The notes below the pieces were generated by a model. The model did not search any database. It saw nothing but the letters and a program-made list of their open reading frames with translations, and had not been told where the DNA came from. DNA of 64,000 bases from Burkholderiaceae bacterium (GTDB taxonomy: Bacteria; Pseudomonadota; Gammaproteobacteria; Burkholderiales; Burkholderiaceae_C): assembly GCA_023954035.1 (NCBI GenBank), contig JAMLIT010000012.1, forward strand, positions 1 through 64,000, read 5' to 3'. Made by a program: the position numbers and the translations under genes. Below, in pieces: positions 24,620 to 34,063 of the stretch. Within the stretch, counting starts at the first letter, position 1. Each line of letters begins with the position of its first letter.

Positions 24620-26017
24620 TCAGAGCGTGGAACAGGCCACAATGCGACAGGCCTTGCCGCTGCGCCCGCGCGGCGTGGCATGGCCCAGCTTTCCCCGCAC
24701 TTCGATGGTGTCGAGCCCCATGGTGCGGGCAAAGGACTGCAACTCGTCTCGGCAGCGCGCCAGTGCCTTGCGGCCGCCGTCGCCTTCCAGAGGCAGCTGC
24801 AGCTCCAGAGTGCAGCCGTCGATCTGGCGCAGGGTGAAGTCGAACACCCCGGCGCGGTCCTCCAGCACGGTGGACAGGGCGAGCGGAAGCAGCGTGACGC
24901 GCTGGCCGCCCGCGGTGCGCATGACAAGCGGCTCATCGTGGCGACCCAGCACCTGGACCACTGGCAGCGGGGAGCCGCAACCGCAGCGCTCGGCGAGCAG
25001 GCTGACCTGGTCGCCCAGGTCGTAGCGCACCAGCGGCTGCACGTGGTTGGCCAGGTTGGTCAGCAGCACGCTGCTCGACGGCTGGCCGGCGGGCACCGGG
25101 CGCAAGCGCTCGTCCACCGGCTCCAGAATCACCCAGTCGGCGTTGACATGCATCTGGCCGTGGGCGCATTCCCAGCCGATGGCCAGGAACTCGGAGGCAC
25201 CGTAGCTGTTGCGCACCGCAGCGCCGAGTTGCCGCGCAATGTGGGCCCGCATCGCGGGTGCCAGATATTCGCCACCGGTCCAGATTTCGCGCGGCCGGAT
25301 GTGCAGCGCGCCGCGCGCGGCTTCGTCGGCCAGCAGGGCAGCGGCCGTGGGGTAGGTAGCGATGGCCGTGGGCGCAAAGGCATTGAGCGCCTGTACCAGT
25401 GCGCCTAGAGGCTGGAGCAGTGAAAAGCTGCGCGTGCTGTGGGCCAGCCACGGGTTGATGGCACACAGCCGCCGCACCGACACGGTGCTGGCAAAGTGCC
25501 CGTCGATGGCGCCGATGAAGGCCGTGCGCTCGCCCAGGCCCAGCGGGTCCCACATGCTCGATATCAGGGGTTTGGGTGGTGGACTGCGGCGCAGGGCTTC
25601 GAGCGCGTCGTACACCGCCATGGCCTGGGCATCCTGTACAAAAATGCCTGGCTGGCCGCTGGTGCCCGAGCTTTCCCACACCATGTAGCGGTCCAGCCAA
25701 GGTTCTGCGATCCGGGTCGGGTCGGCGGTGAAGGCGCGCAGCGCATCGAACTGGAGCTGCGGGTCGGTCACCCAGTCGTCAAAGTGCGCCATCAGCTGCG
25801 ACCGCGTCACCACAGGCAGTTGTTCGATTGCGGTGCCCGGCGTGGTGCCGGCCGGCCACAGCGAGCGGTACAGACGGGAGCCGCGCAGGGTGAAGTTCAG
25901 CAGCGCAGCCAGCCGGGTCTGCTGGCGCTGCGCAATGCCCTGCGGCGTTCCGCGCTGGGCGGCAGACACATCCAGCGACACGGCGGACAGGCGCAGCGCG
26001 TCGAATACGGCGCTCAT
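24620..26017 (-). CDS. Adenylate-forming enzyme, PaaK/F390-synthetase-like
   Basis: 465-residue member of the phenylacetate-CoA ligase-like branch of adenylate-forming enzymes. Visible: ESSGTSGQPGIFVQ (the phosphate-binding loop), NSYGASEFLAIGWEC, and VRYDLGDQVSLLAERCGCGSPLPVVQVLGR. It activates a carboxylate as acyl-AMP, possibly then as a thioester. Substrate unknown. It is the last gene of a minus-strand series with MBL hydrolase, crotonase and FadD genes, so an acyl-CoA role is likely. Confidence 0.8.
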   Translation of the reverse strand: MSAVFDALRLSAVSLDVSAAQRGTPQGIAQRQQTRLAALLNFTLRGSRLYRSLWPAGTTPGTAIEQLPVVTRSQLMAHFDDWVTDPQLQFDALRAFTADPTRIAEPWLDRYMVWESSGTSGQPGIFVQDAQAMAVYDALEALRRSPPPKPLISSMWDPLGLGERTAFIGAIDGHFASTVSVRRLCAINPWLAHSTRSFSLLQPLGALVQALNAFAPTAIATYPTAAALLADEAARGALHIRPREIWTGGEYLAPAMRAHIARQLGAAVRNSYGASEFLAIGWECAHGQMHVNADWVILEPVDERLRPVPAGQPSSSVLLTNLANHVQPLVRYDLGDQVSLLAERCGCGSPLPVVQVLGRHDEPLVMRTAGGQRVTLLPLALSTVLEDRAGVFDFTLRQIDGCTLELQLPLEGDGGRKALARCRDELQSFARTMGLDTIEVRGKLGHATPRGRSGKACRIVACSTL

Positions 26018-26153
26018 GCGGGCCCTGCCACGCTGCGCGCCCGCGCAGGCGCGCAGCGCGGGTGCAGCGTCCAGCGGGCCATGGTTGATCCTGGGGTGTC
26101 CACGGTGCCCATCATAGGCGCGCGGCTCGCAGGCAAAGCCGCAGCCCGGCTGC

Positions 26154-27080
26154 TCAGGCGTTCAAGAGCATCTCCCCCTGGCGGCGGGCTGCGCCCGAGC
26201 GGACCAGGTCGTCCACCAGGCCCTGCAGCCACGCCGCATGGGTTTGCTCGGAAAAGTAGCGCGCGTGCATCAGGTTGAAATGCGGTGTCGCCTGCGCCCA
26301 GGCGTACAGGTCGGCCAGGGAAATCAGCTGCCACTCCAGCAACTTGTACTTGAGCAGCACCTTGGCGGCGTACAGGCCATGCTTGCGCGGGTCGCTCACG
26401 AAGCCGGCGAGGCGCTTGCGCGCGGTGGCCAGGGCGCGGGGGACTTCGGAAAACACCGCGCCGTGGCCCGGAATCACCACGGCGGGCGAAAGCCGCTCGA
26501 TCAGGTCCAGCGTGGCCGCCACATCGGCAAAAGCGTCGATGCCCTCGAGCTCGGGAAAGACGACGCCAAAACCGCTTTCCCACAGGGCGTCCGCCGAGAT
26601 CAGGAGGCGCCCCTGGGGTTCGAACAGGACGACGGAATGGGGATCGTGCCCCGGCGTGGCATGCACCTGCCAGGATTTGCCGCCGAGCGCCACCTCACTG
26701 CCTGGTTGCAACAGGCCGCTGCACGCAAAGCGCGGACAGTCCTGCCCGGTCGGCGTATAGCCCAGTGCGACCGGGTCCCATTGGCGCACCCGCTGGGCTT
26801 GCCCGGGCGGGATGAGCGTCTGCACACCTGGCCAGGCGCGCTGCAATGCGGCGTTGCCACCGCAGTGGTCGCTGTGCAAATGGGTGTTGAGGATGCGCGC
26901 CAGCGGCGCGTCGCCCAGGGCCGCGCGCACCAGCGCCACCGTCTGGTCGGCGTGGCTGCTGTAGCCGGTGTCCACCAGTGCAGCGCCCTCCGGCCCGGTG
27001 AACAGGATGTTGTTGGAGGACAGCCAGCCGCGCTCAAACACAGCAATTTCGGGCGGCAGCGCAGGCGGGACTAGCGTCAT
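26154..27080 (-). CDS. MBL-fold metallo-hydrolase
   Basis: 308-residue metallo-beta-lactamase fold protein with the metal motif HLHSDHCGGN near residue 68, a second His in ATPGHDPHS and a third in IPGHGAVF. The N-terminal half is the hydrolase; a ~90-residue helical tail (KRLAGFVSDPRKHGLYAAKVLLKYKLL) resembles the winged-helix extension of LACTB2-like proteins. Probably hydrolyses a thioester or lactone. The start codon lies inside a partial family-A repeat. It is flanked by crotonase and PaaK-like genes. Confidence 0.87.
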   Translation of the reverse strand: MTLVPPALPPEIAVFERGWLSSNNILFTGPEGAALVDTGYSSHADQTVALVRAALGDAPLARILNTHLHSDHCGGNAALQRAWPGVQTLIPPGQAQRVRQWDPVALGYTPTGQDCPRFACSGLLQPGSEVALGGKSWQVHATPGHDPHSVVLFEPQGRLLISADALWESGFGVVFPELEGIDAFADVAATLDLIERLSPAVVIPGHGAVFSEVPRALATARKRLAGFVSDPRKHGLYAAKVLLKYKLLEWQLISLADLYAWAQATPHFNLMHARYFSEQTHAAWLQGLVDDLVRSGAARRQGEMLLNA

Positions 27081-27101
27081 AAGCTACGAATAGTGTAGCG
27101 T
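27070..27101 (+). repeat. Partial family-A repeat spanning an MBL-hydrolase start codon
   Basis: GGACTAGCGTCATAAGCTACGAATAGTGTAGCG: a shortened copy with CTAGCG, AGCTA and ATAGT-GTAGC. The start ATG of the minus-strand hydrolase (27080-27078) lies in its centre. The GC-rich arm of the element is missing. Confidence 0.45.
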
Positions 27102-27146
27102 ATGCGCCCGCGGGACGGTGGCCGCACGGGGTCCGGCGGCCGAGAC

Positions 27147-28073
27147 TCAGGCACCGGCCTGCAGGCGCTTTTCCAGCTCGGCAATCAGCGCGCGCGCCTC
27201 ATCGCCCTCGGGAATGGGCCGGCCGCTATCGCGCCAATGCACCGCTTCCTTGAAGCCGCCGACCTGCGCCTGGCGGCGGAACCACAGGCCTTCGGGGTTG
27301 TGGCGGGTGATGCCGTCGAACACGGTGGCAAACATCTGCGTCTGCTCCAGCCCCATGCTCAGCCAGACCTGGTTGACGACAAGCTTGTGCATCATCAGAT
27401 GCCCTCGCGGCACCCCCGCAATGCGCGTGGCCAGCGCCAGCGTTGCAGCGTCGAGTTCGCTGGCAGGAACCGACTGGCTGGCCAGGCCCCATTCGGCCGC
27501 CTGCGCCCCGCTGATCGTGTCGCCGGTGAACATCAGCTGCTTGGCCCGCATCGCCCCCAACCGGTAGGTCCACATGGCCGTGGTGGGGCAGCCCCACACG
27601 CGCGTAGGCATGTAGCCAATGCGGGCGTCGTCGGCCATGATGAGCAGGTCGCAGCACAGGGCGATGTCGCTGCCGCCTGCGACCGCATAGCCTTGCACCT
27701 TGGCAATGGTCGGCTTGGTGCAGCGCCACAGCGCCATGAAGTCTTCGGTGTTGCGCTTCATCGCGGCGTAGTCGACCATCGGGTCCCAGGGCGTTTTCTC
27801 CTGCCGGCAGGGGTGATCGCCGGTCCGGTTTTCGGGGTCCACGCCCTCGGCGTATTCGTCCAGGTCGTAGCCTGCGCAGAAAGCGCGGCCTTCGCCCTCC
27901 AGCACGATGACGTGCACCTCATCGAGCGCCTCGGCCCAGGCCACCGCATTGCGGATGTCCGAGGGCATGGAGCTGTTGATGGCGTTGAGCTTGTCGGGTC
28001 GGTTCAGACGCAACCTGGCGATGCGCGGGTGCTCGGTATCCTGGCTGGCGACGACGGTGTTGAAAACGGGCAT
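27147..28073 (-). CDS. Crotonase/enoyl-CoA hydratase family protein
   Basis: 308-residue enoyl-CoA hydratase-fold protein. [16 protein letters not shown] and [13 protein letters not shown] (first oxyanion-hole region) precede an insert of about 30 residues, then [28 protein letters not shown] with the second oxyanion-hole Gly. The catalytic Glu pair of classical hydratases is not obvious ([10 protein letters not shown] in place of GGGCELA), so isomerase, hydrolase or dehalogenase activity is possible. It lies 95 bases downstream of fadD on the same strand. Confidence 0.85.
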   Translation of the reverse strand: MPVFNTVVASQDTEHPRIARLRLNRPDKLNAINSSMPSDIRNAVAWAEALDEVHVIVLEGEGRAFCAGYDLDEYAEGVDPENRTGDHPCRQEKTPWDPMVDYAAMKRNTEDFMALWRCTKPTIAKVQGYAVAGGSDIALCCDLLIMADDARIGYMPTRVWGCPTTAMWTYRLGAMRAKQLMFTGDTISGAQAAEWGLASQSVPASELDAATLALATRIAGVPRGHLMMHKLVVNQVWLSMGLEQTQMFATVFDGITRHNPEGLWFRRQAQVGGFKEAVHWRDSGRPIPEGDEARALIAELEKRLQAGA

Positions 28074-28168
28074 GGTGGTTCTCCGTTGAAGGGGGCTTGC
28101 TCTGCGGTAAATGAATGTCTGGGAACAAAAGGTCCGTGCGGCCAGGCACCTGGACTGCGTGCGCTGCA

Positions 28169-29848
28169 CTATGCGCGCAACTCGCGGCGCAAAATTTTTC
28201 CGACGTTGCTCTTGGGCAGCTCGTCGCGAAATTCGATGCGGCTGGGGCGTTTGTAGCCGGTCAGGTTGTCGTGGCAATAGCGCGCCACCTCGTCTTCCGT
28301 CAGGCTGGCGTCGCTGCGCACAACGAACAGTTTGACCGCCTCGCCCTGGCGCTCGTCGGGCACGCCCACGGCCGCGCATTCGAGCACGCCGGGGCACAGC
28401 GACACGAGGTTTTCAATTTCGCTGGGGAATACGTTGAAGCCGCTGACCAGAATCATGTCCTTTTTGCGGTCGATGATGCGGGTGTAGCCCTGGCTGTCCA
28501 TGATGCCGATGTCCCCAGTGCGCAGAAACCCGTCCGGGGTGAAGGCGGCGGCGTTTTCCTCGGGCTTCTGGTAGTAGCCGGGCGTCACGTTCGGGCCGCG
28601 AATGCAGATTTCGCCGCTCTCGCCCAGCGGCAGGCTGTTGCCCGCGTCGTCCTTGATGGCAATGTCGATACCGGGCAGCGGCAGGCCGATGCTGCCGGAA
28701 AACTCCTCGGTGTTCACCGGGTTGTTGGTGCCGATGGCGCAGGTCTCGCTCATGCCCCAACCTTCGACCATCGCGGTGCCCGTGACTTTTTGCCACTGGC
28801 GCGCCGTCCCTTCGGCTGCCGCCATGCCGCCGGCCTGGGCGACGCAGAGATGGGAAAAATCGAGCCCGCGGAACTGGGCGTTGTGCAACAGCGCATTGAA
28901 CAGCGTGTTGACCGCCGGCAGCATGTGGAAGGGGCGCTTTTTCAGCACCTCGACAAACTTGGGGATATCGCGCGGGTTGGGAATGAGTGTCAGGTGCGAG
29001 CCCTGGCGAATCGCCAGCAGGCACAGCGTCAGCGCAAAGATGTGGTACAGCGGCAGCGCGGCGATGCTGTTGGCGCGGGTCACATCACCCATCTTGGCCA
29101 GGGCTGGCGTGAACCACGCCTCGGCCTGGAGCGTGGCGGCGACGATGTTGCGGTGGGTCAGCACCGCGCCTTTGGACAGGCCCGTGGTGCCGCCGGTGTA
29201 CTGCAGGAATGCGGTGTCGTCCAGCGTGGCGCTGCTGGCCGTAAGCGTGCGCCGCGCGCCATCGGACAGGGCCTGGCGGAAGCTCACCAGCGTGCGCCCA
29301 GCCGAGAGCGGCAGATCGTAGGCCGGCACCATCTTGGCCAGGTGGCGTACGGCGAAGGTGATCCAGCGGCCGTACCAGAAGCCCAGCAGGTCGCCCATGG
29401 ACGCCATCACCACGCGCTGCACGCCGGTGTGCTCGATCACCTCGGCCAGCGTGTGGGCAAAGTTCTCCAGGATGACAATGGCGGATGCGCCCGAATCCTT
29501 GAGCTGGTGCTCCAGCTCGCGCGCGGTGTAGAGCGGGTTGACGTTGACGCACACATAACCCGCCCGCAGCACCGCCGCCATGGTCACGGCGAACTGGGGG
29601 ATGTTGGGCAGCATGATGGCCACGCGCGCGCCCGGCTCGAGCCCTTGCGACTGCAGCCACGCGCCGAGCGCCGCCGACAGGCGGTCGAGTTCCGCATAGC
29701 CCATCCATTGCTCCATGCAGACCGAGAAGGGCCTGCCCGCATGCTGGCGCAGCGCCTCCTCGATCATGTGGGCTGCCGAGCGGTATTGCTCGGGATGGAC
29801 GTCGTGTGCGACGCCTGCGGGGTAGTTTTTGAGCCAGATTTTGTCCAT
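28169..29848 (-). CDS. fadD: Long-chain fatty acid-CoA ligase
   Basis: 559-residue acyl-CoA synthetase that activates fatty acids for beta-oxidation at the inner membrane. Motifs: [18 protein letters not shown] (AMP-binding P-loop, near residue 210), [39 protein letters not shown] and the catalytic-Lys C-terminus [16 protein letters not shown] 29848 gives the standard [13 protein letters not shown] start. It is preceded on the same strand by the FFLEELY-motif gene (61-base gap) and followed by the crotonase. Confidence 0.95.
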   Translation of the reverse strand: MDKIWLKNYPAGVAHDVHPEQYRSAAHMIEEALRQHAGRPFSVCMEQWMGYAELDRLSAALGAWLQSQGLEPGARVAIMLPNIPQFAVTMAAVLRAGYVCVNVNPLYTARELEHQLKDSGASAIVILENFAHTLAEVIEHTGVQRVVMASMGDLLGFWYGRWITFAVRHLAKMVPAYDLPLSAGRTLVSFRQALSDGARRTLTASSATLDDTAFLQYTGGTTGLSKGAVLTHRNIVAATLQAEAWFTPALAKMGDVTRANSIAALPLYHIFALTLCLLAIRQGSHLTLIPNPRDIPKFVEVLKKRPFHMLPAVNTLFNALLHNAQFRGLDFSHLCVAQAGGMAAAEGTARQWQKVTGTAMVEGWGMSETCAIGTNNPVNTEEFSGSIGLPLPGIDIAIKDDAGNSLPLGESGEICIRGPNVTPGYYQKPEENAAAFTPDGFLRTGDIGIMDSQGYTRIIDRKKDMILVSGFNVFPSEIENLVSLCPGVLECAAVGVPDERQGEAVKLFVVRSDASLTEDEVARYCHDNLTGYKRPSRIEFRDELPKSNVGKILRRELRA

Positions 29849-29909
29849 GCGACGGGGGAGGTGCGAAGCCAGCGAAGCCCCAGATTCTGTGGGACGCCCC
29901 CGGGACGGC

Positions 29910-30650
29910 CTACCGGGCTTGTCCCAGGGTGCGTGCCAGTTCCGTCTCGCAGGCGACAAGAGGAGCGTCAAACAGCAGGTCCATCAGTTGGGTTTCGCGC
30001 GTTTTCACCGTCTGCAGAAATCCCTCCACCGCGCCGCGCTTGCTGGCCAGCGCGCCAAAGGTGTCAAAGCCTGCCTCCAGAAAGTGCTGGAGCGCGCCCA
30101 TGCCGGCCGCCCGGGCAGGCCCGCGCATGGTGCGCAGCAGCAGGCGCAGGCCCGGCGTGCGGGTAAAGCGCGTCAGGTCGTGCCCCAGCTCCATCACCCA
30201 GAGCAATTGCTGGTGCCGGGTCTCGGGCTGGCCCACGGTCTTCCAGGCTGCGGCGTAGCGCTGGGCCTCGGGCGTCATTTCGGGCTGTGCCAGCCAGGCC
30301 TGGGCCATGGCGTGGTCCAGCTCCTCGGTCTTGGCGTGCAGCAGCGCCAGCGTCAGTGCAGTGTGGACCACCGGGCGGGGAAAGACGGTTTGCAGCGTGC
30401 CGGCAATGCGTGCGAACTGCGCGTCGCGCTCGCTGTAGTCGCCAGGGCTGTACAGCTCATCCAGGAAAAACTGCGTGGCGGGCCGCACCGTGGGGTCGCG
30501 CATCAGGTCGGCGTAGCTTCCCATGAAGCGGCGCGACTGAAACAGCTTGATGTTGCGCACGGCCGTGGCCAGCGCCAGGCTGGAGGTTTGCGCGGCGCGC
30601 AGTTCGGTGACGCGGGCGATGCTTTGGCGGATGTTCTCTGCGGCGTCCAT
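29910..30650 (-). CDS. FFLEELY-motif protein
   Basis: 246-residue, mostly helical cytoplasmic protein carrying the motif FFLDELYSPGDYSERD that names a small family of unknown function. AVRNIKLFQSRRF precedes it. I see no signal peptide or membrane helix. ATG 30650 lies 48 bases from the divergent alpha/beta hydrolase start. Its position directly upstream of fadD suggests a link with lipid metabolism, as inference only. Confidence 0.78.
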   Translation of the reverse strand: MDAAENIRQSIARVTELRAAQTSSLALATAVRNIKLFQSRRFMGSYADLMRDPTVRPATQFFLDELYSPGDYSERDAQFARIAGTLQTVFPRPVVHTALTLALLHAKTEELDHAMAQAWLAQPEMTPEAQRYAAAWKTVGQPETRHQQLLWVMELGHDLTRFTRTPGLRLLLRTMRGPARAAGMGALQHFLEAGFDTFGALASKRGAVEGFLQTVKTRETQLMDLLFDAPLVACETELARTLGQAR

Positions 30651-30698
30651 AGCGGGGCTTGCACAATGGGAAGTCGTTTTTTCCATTACACCATCGCC

Positions 30699-31616
30699 AT
30701 GATCGCCCGCATGCAAGCCACCTGGACCGTTCTTCTGCTGCTTGGCGCCGGCTGCTGGGTGGGCTATGCGGCGCAGCGTTCCTGGGCCCTGGCCGGCGGT
30801 GGCATTGCCGTGGGGGTGCTGGTGTACCTGGGCGTGATGGCGCTGCAGTTCACGCTGATGCAGCGCGTGAATGCCGCAGACCCGGCGCCGCGCGCCCGGC
30901 CCCTGCAGGTGCTGCGCGCCTGGTGGGCCGAGTTGGGCGTGGCGCTGCACGTGTTCTGCTGGGATCAGCCCTTTCGCAGCCGCGCCGAGCCCAACTGGCT
31001 GCCCACAGCACCTACCGGCCAGCGCGGCGTGGTGCTGGTGCATGGATTTTTGTGCAACCGCGCGCTCTGGCGCACCTGGTTTGCGCCGCTGCGCGCTGCG
31101 GGCCACGCCTACGAGGCGGTCAACCTGGAACCGGTATTTGGCTCGATAGACGACTACGCGCCCACCATCGATGCGGCTGTGCAGCGCGTGCATGCGGCCA
31201 CCGGCATGGCACCGGTGCTTATCTGCCACAGCATGGGAGGGCTGGCCGCGCGCGCCTGGCTGCGCGCCTGCGCCGGCGACGCTCGGGTGCAGCATGTGGT
31301 CACGCTGGGCACGCCGCACCGCGGCACCTGGGCCGGGCGATTTGCGCGCGCCGTCAACGCCCGGCAGATGGCGCTCGACGGTGATTGGGTGGGACAGCTC
31401 AGCGGCGCCGAGCCGGCAGGGCGTGCAGCACTGTTCACCTGTTGGTATTCCAACTGCGACAACATCGTTTTCCCCACCAGCACCGCGACCTTGCCCAAGG
31501 CCGACAACCGCCATCTTCCCGGCGTGGCGCACGTGGAGATGGCGCGCCGCACCGAGGTGCTGCGGGGCTGCCTGGCCTTGCTGATATCAGAAGCGGATTC
31601 TGCAGCGAAAATTTAA
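30699..31616 (+). CDS. Alpha/beta hydrolase, membrane-anchored lipase-like
   Basis: 305-residue protein with two N-terminal hydrophobic helices (WTVLLLLGAGCWVGYA, GGIAVGVLVYLGVMALQFTL) and an alpha/beta-hydrolase domain. GVVLVHGFLCN gives the oxyanion-hole region, the nucleophile Ser is in LICHSMGGLAAR, and TLGTPHRGTW is typical of lipases/PGAP1-like enzymes. A late His (LPGVAHVEMARR) completes the likely triad. ATG 30699 or 30711. It is divergent from the FFLEELY/fadD series, so likely esterase or lipase. Confidence 0.85.
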   Translation: MIARMQATWTVLLLLGAGCWVGYAAQRSWALAGGGIAVGVLVYLGVMALQFTLMQRVNAADPAPRARPLQVLRAWWAELGVALHVFCWDQPFRSRAEPNWLPTAPTGQRGVVLVHGFLCNRALWRTWFAPLRAAGHAYEAVNLEPVFGSIDDYAPTIDAAVQRVHAATGMAPVLICHSMGGLAARAWLRACAGDARVQHVVTLGTPHRGTWAGRFARAVNARQMALDGDWVGQLSGAEPAGRAALFTCWYSNCDNIVFPTSTATLPKADNRHLPGVAHVEMARRTEVLRGCLALLISEADSAAKI

Positions 31617-31674
31617 GCAAAACAGGGCTCTAGCGCTTATCTATAAAAAGAAAGCAGCTATCAAAAAAGAAGTA
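31612..31674 (+). repeat. Family-A interspersed repeat between hydrolase and phhA
   Basis: AACAGGGCTCTAGCGCTTAT, then AAAGCAGCTATCAAAAAAGAAGTA. A clear copy that begins at the hydrolase stop (TAA 31614-31616) and ends just past the 3' end of phhA. It may serve as a shared 3' element for the two convergent genes. Confidence 0.72.
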
Positions 31675-31687
31675 TTCGTCCGCTTGC

Positions 31688-32518
31688 TCAGTTGCCCGAT
31701 GCGTTGGCGGCCAACTCCGGCAGACCACGCAGGCGCTCGTACACCGGCGCGAAATCGGCCGCCGTCATGTCGAACAGGTCCTGGAAGCTGTCGATGACGA
31801 AATACGTTTCCTGGAAGCTGTCGATCTTGTAGCGCGTGCGCATGGTGCGCTCGAGTTGCAGCGGCAGGCGCTGCGGATCGGGGCTTTGCACTGCATACGG
31901 CAATTCGCCCGACGAACTCAGAATGCCCGCCCCATAGGCACGCAGGCCGCCCGCTTCGCGGATCAGGCCGAACTCGATGGTGTACCAATACAGGCGTGAG
32001 AGCATCTCGCAGGCTCCCAGGTGATCGGCCTTGAGACCGCCCTGGCCGTAGCGCTGCACGTAGTCGGCAAATACCGGGTTGAACAGCAGCGGCACATGGC
32101 CGAACAGGTCGTGGAAGATGTCCGGCTCGACGATGTAATCGAACTCCTCAGGTGTGCGGATCCAGTCGGTCACCGGGAACTTGCGGTTCGCCAGCAGGGT
32201 GAAGAAAGGCACTTCGGGGATCAAGCCCGGCACGCCGACGATCTCCCAGCCGGTGGCGGGTTTCAGGCGCGTGTTGATGTCCTCAAAGCGCGGAATGCGG
32301 TCCTCTGCACCCAGCGACGGCAACGCGGCAATGAAGGCCTCGCTGGCCAGGCCTGGCAGCAAAGCCGACTGGCGCGCGTAGAGGCGCCGGTAGGTGTCGT
32401 GGTCCTGCTCGGTGTAGCGGGCGTAGTCCTGCGGGCAGGTGTAGTCGGCGCCAGCGCGGGCGTAGTCGCCGCGCGGTGGGCGCTCGCTGGCGCCATAGAC
32501 AACGGGTTCGACGGCCAT
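31688..32518 (-). CDS. phhA: Phenylalanine 4-monooxygenase
   Basis: Iron- and pterin-dependent hydroxylase converting phenylalanine to tyrosine. 276 residues, the single-domain bacterial type without a regulatory domain. The two iron His are in DIFHDLFGHVPLL and the Glu ligand in LYWYTIEFGL; FLANRKFPVT-like and RTPEEFDYI segments form the pterin site. It is downstream of hppD on the same strand, the enzyme two steps later, with a family-B repeat in between. The cofactor is probably tetrahydromonapterin or tetrahydrobiopterin-like, possibly from the FolB/SDR genes at 6-7.6 kb. Confidence 0.95.
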   Translation of the reverse strand: MAVEPVVYGASERPPRGDYARAGADYTCPQDYARYTEQDHDTYRRLYARQSALLPGLASEAFIAALPSLGAEDRIPRFEDINTRLKPATGWEIVGVPGLIPEVPFFTLLANRKFPVTDWIRTPEEFDYIVEPDIFHDLFGHVPLLFNPVFADYVQRYGQGGLKADHLGACEMLSRLYWYTIEFGLIREAGGLRAYGAGILSSSGELPYAVQSPDPQRLPLQLERTMRTRYKIDSFQETYFVIDSFQDLFDMTAADFAPVYERLRGLPELAANASGN

Positions 32519-32577
32519 GGGGTCTCCTTTCTGGTTTTGCTTGGTGCAAGCACTATTTGTGCGGCATATGGCACTGG

Positions 32578-32697
32578 CGCAGCCCAAGCCAGTGCTCCCG
32601 CGCAAGGGCCGCCCCGCCGCGCTGGGAGCGTCCCCCTTCCCGAAATGGCGTAGCCATTCGAGAGAAGGGGGAAGGCGCCGCAGGCGACTCAGGGGGT
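32578..32697 (-). repeat. Family-B post-stop repeat overlapping the hppD stop
   Basis: Full copy. Minus strand: ACAACCCCCTGAGTCGCC, where TGA is the hppD stop, then TTCCCCCTTCTC, GAATGGCTACGCCATTTC, GGGAAGGGGGACGC and the shared CAGCGCGGCGGGGCGGCCC and CTTGCGCGGG blocks. CTTCCCCCTTCTC and GAAGGGGGA can pair around the GAATGGC/GCCATTT loop. Confidence 0.8.
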
Positions 32698-33843
32698 TGT
32701 TGCCCCCGCTGGCGCCTTGAGCACGCCGCGGCGGATCTGGTCGAGTTCGATGCTTTCGAACAGCGCCTTGAAGTTGCCGTTGCCAAAGCCGTCGTCGCCT
32801 TTCCTCTGGATGAACTCGAAGAAGATCGGACCGAGCTGGTTTTCGCTGAAGATCTGCAGCAGCAGGGCATCCTTCTTGCCGTCGATCAGGATCTTGCGCT
32901 TGTGCAGCTCTTCGAGCGGCTCACCATGGCCGGGGATGCGCTTGTCCACCAGTTCGTAGTAGGTGTCAATGGTGTCAAGCAGGCGCACGCCGCTCTCGCG
33001 CAGGCGGTCCACGGTTTGGTACAGGTCGTCCGAGCCCATGGCGATGTGCTGGATGCCCTCGCCCTTGTACATGTCCAGGTATTCCTGGATCTGGCCGGGG
33101 TTCTCTTTGCCTTCCTCGTTGATCGGGATGCGGATCTTGCCGCAGGGGCTGGTCATGGCCTTGCTCTTGACGCCCGTCACCTGGCCTTCGATATCGAAGT
33201 ACTTGATTTCCCGGAAGTTGAACAGGCGCTCGTAGAAATCCGCCCACTCACCCATGCGCCCCCGGTGCACGTTGTGCGTGAGGTGGTCGATGTAGGTCAG
33301 GCCATGGCCAAACGGGTGCAGGGCCTCCTGGGCGCTGATGCCGGGCAGGGCCTCGAAATCGACATCAAAGAAGCCGATGTTGCCAATGTCGCCGGGCTGC
33401 GCACCGCCCTTGCCGCGCCAGCGGTCGACAAAGTAGATCAGGCTGTCGCCAATGCCCTTGATGGCCGGGATGTTCAGCTCGCCCGGGCCTGCCTTGCCGG
33501 CGTAGCCCCACGCGCCGAGCGACACGGCGCGCTCGTAGGCGGCCTTGGCGTCGTGCACCCGGAAGGCAATCGCGCACACGCTGGGGCCGTGCAGGCGGGC
33601 AAAGCGCTGGGCAAAGCTGTCGGGTTCGGCGTTGATGAGGAAGTTGATCGTGCCCTGGCGGTACAGCAGCACGTTCTTGTGGCGGTGGCGTGCCACCGGC
33701 TTGAAACCCATGGCTTCAAAGGCGCGGCCCATGGCGGCGGGGTCGGGTGCGGCGTATTCGATGAATTCAAAGCCGTCGGTGCCCATGGGGTTGTCCCAGG
33801 CCGCATGGGCGTCTGTGGACGCAAGGGTCTCGGTGGGGTGCAT
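32689..33843 (-). CDS. hppD: 4-hydroxyphenylpyruvate dioxygenase
   Basis: Iron enzyme turning 4-hydroxyphenylpyruvate into homogentisate. 384 residues with two vicinal-oxygen-chelate domains. Iron ligands are His in IDHLTHNVHRG, His in GIQHIAMGS and Glu in GPIFFEFIQRKG, the last in the classic C-terminal motif. The final Thr-Thr-Pro-stop is written by the edge of a family-B repeat, as in maiA. phhA lies 170 bases downstream. The 220-base region upstream is AT-richer than average and presumably holds the promoter. Confidence 0.95.
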   Translation of the reverse strand: MHPTETLASTDAHAAWDNPMGTDGFEFIEYAAPDPAAMGRAFEAMGFKPVARHRHKNVLLYRQGTINFLINAEPDSFAQRFARLHGPSVCAIAFRVHDAKAAYERAVSLGAWGYAGKAGPGELNIPAIKGIGDSLIYFVDRWRGKGGAQPGDIGNIGFFDVDFEALPGISAQEALHPFGHGLTYIDHLTHNVHRGRMGEWADFYERLFNFREIKYFDIEGQVTGVKSKAMTSPCGKIRIPINEEGKENPGQIQEYLDMYKGEGIQHIAMGSDDLYQTVDRLRESGVRLLDTIDTYYELVDKRIPGHGEPLEELHKRKILIDGKKDALLLQIFSENQLGPIFFEFIQRKGDDGFGNGNFKALFESIELDQIRRGVLKAPAGATTP

Positions 33844-34063
33844 GCTGTCTCCGTCTGGTGGAAGGTTCCCGGCGCTGGTACGCGAAGCCAGGATGCGGCG
33901 CGGCCGCGCCGTTGCGAACGAAACCTTGCACTGTAGAGGCCATTTACATCAACATTTAGGCGAATTGTTGTGCTATTACGCAGGTTTATTCTGTGAAGTT
34001 GCGCTATGTCAACGCGCTGCGCGGCGCGATTCGTCCAGCGCCGTCGTGGCGCCGAGGCGTTGT

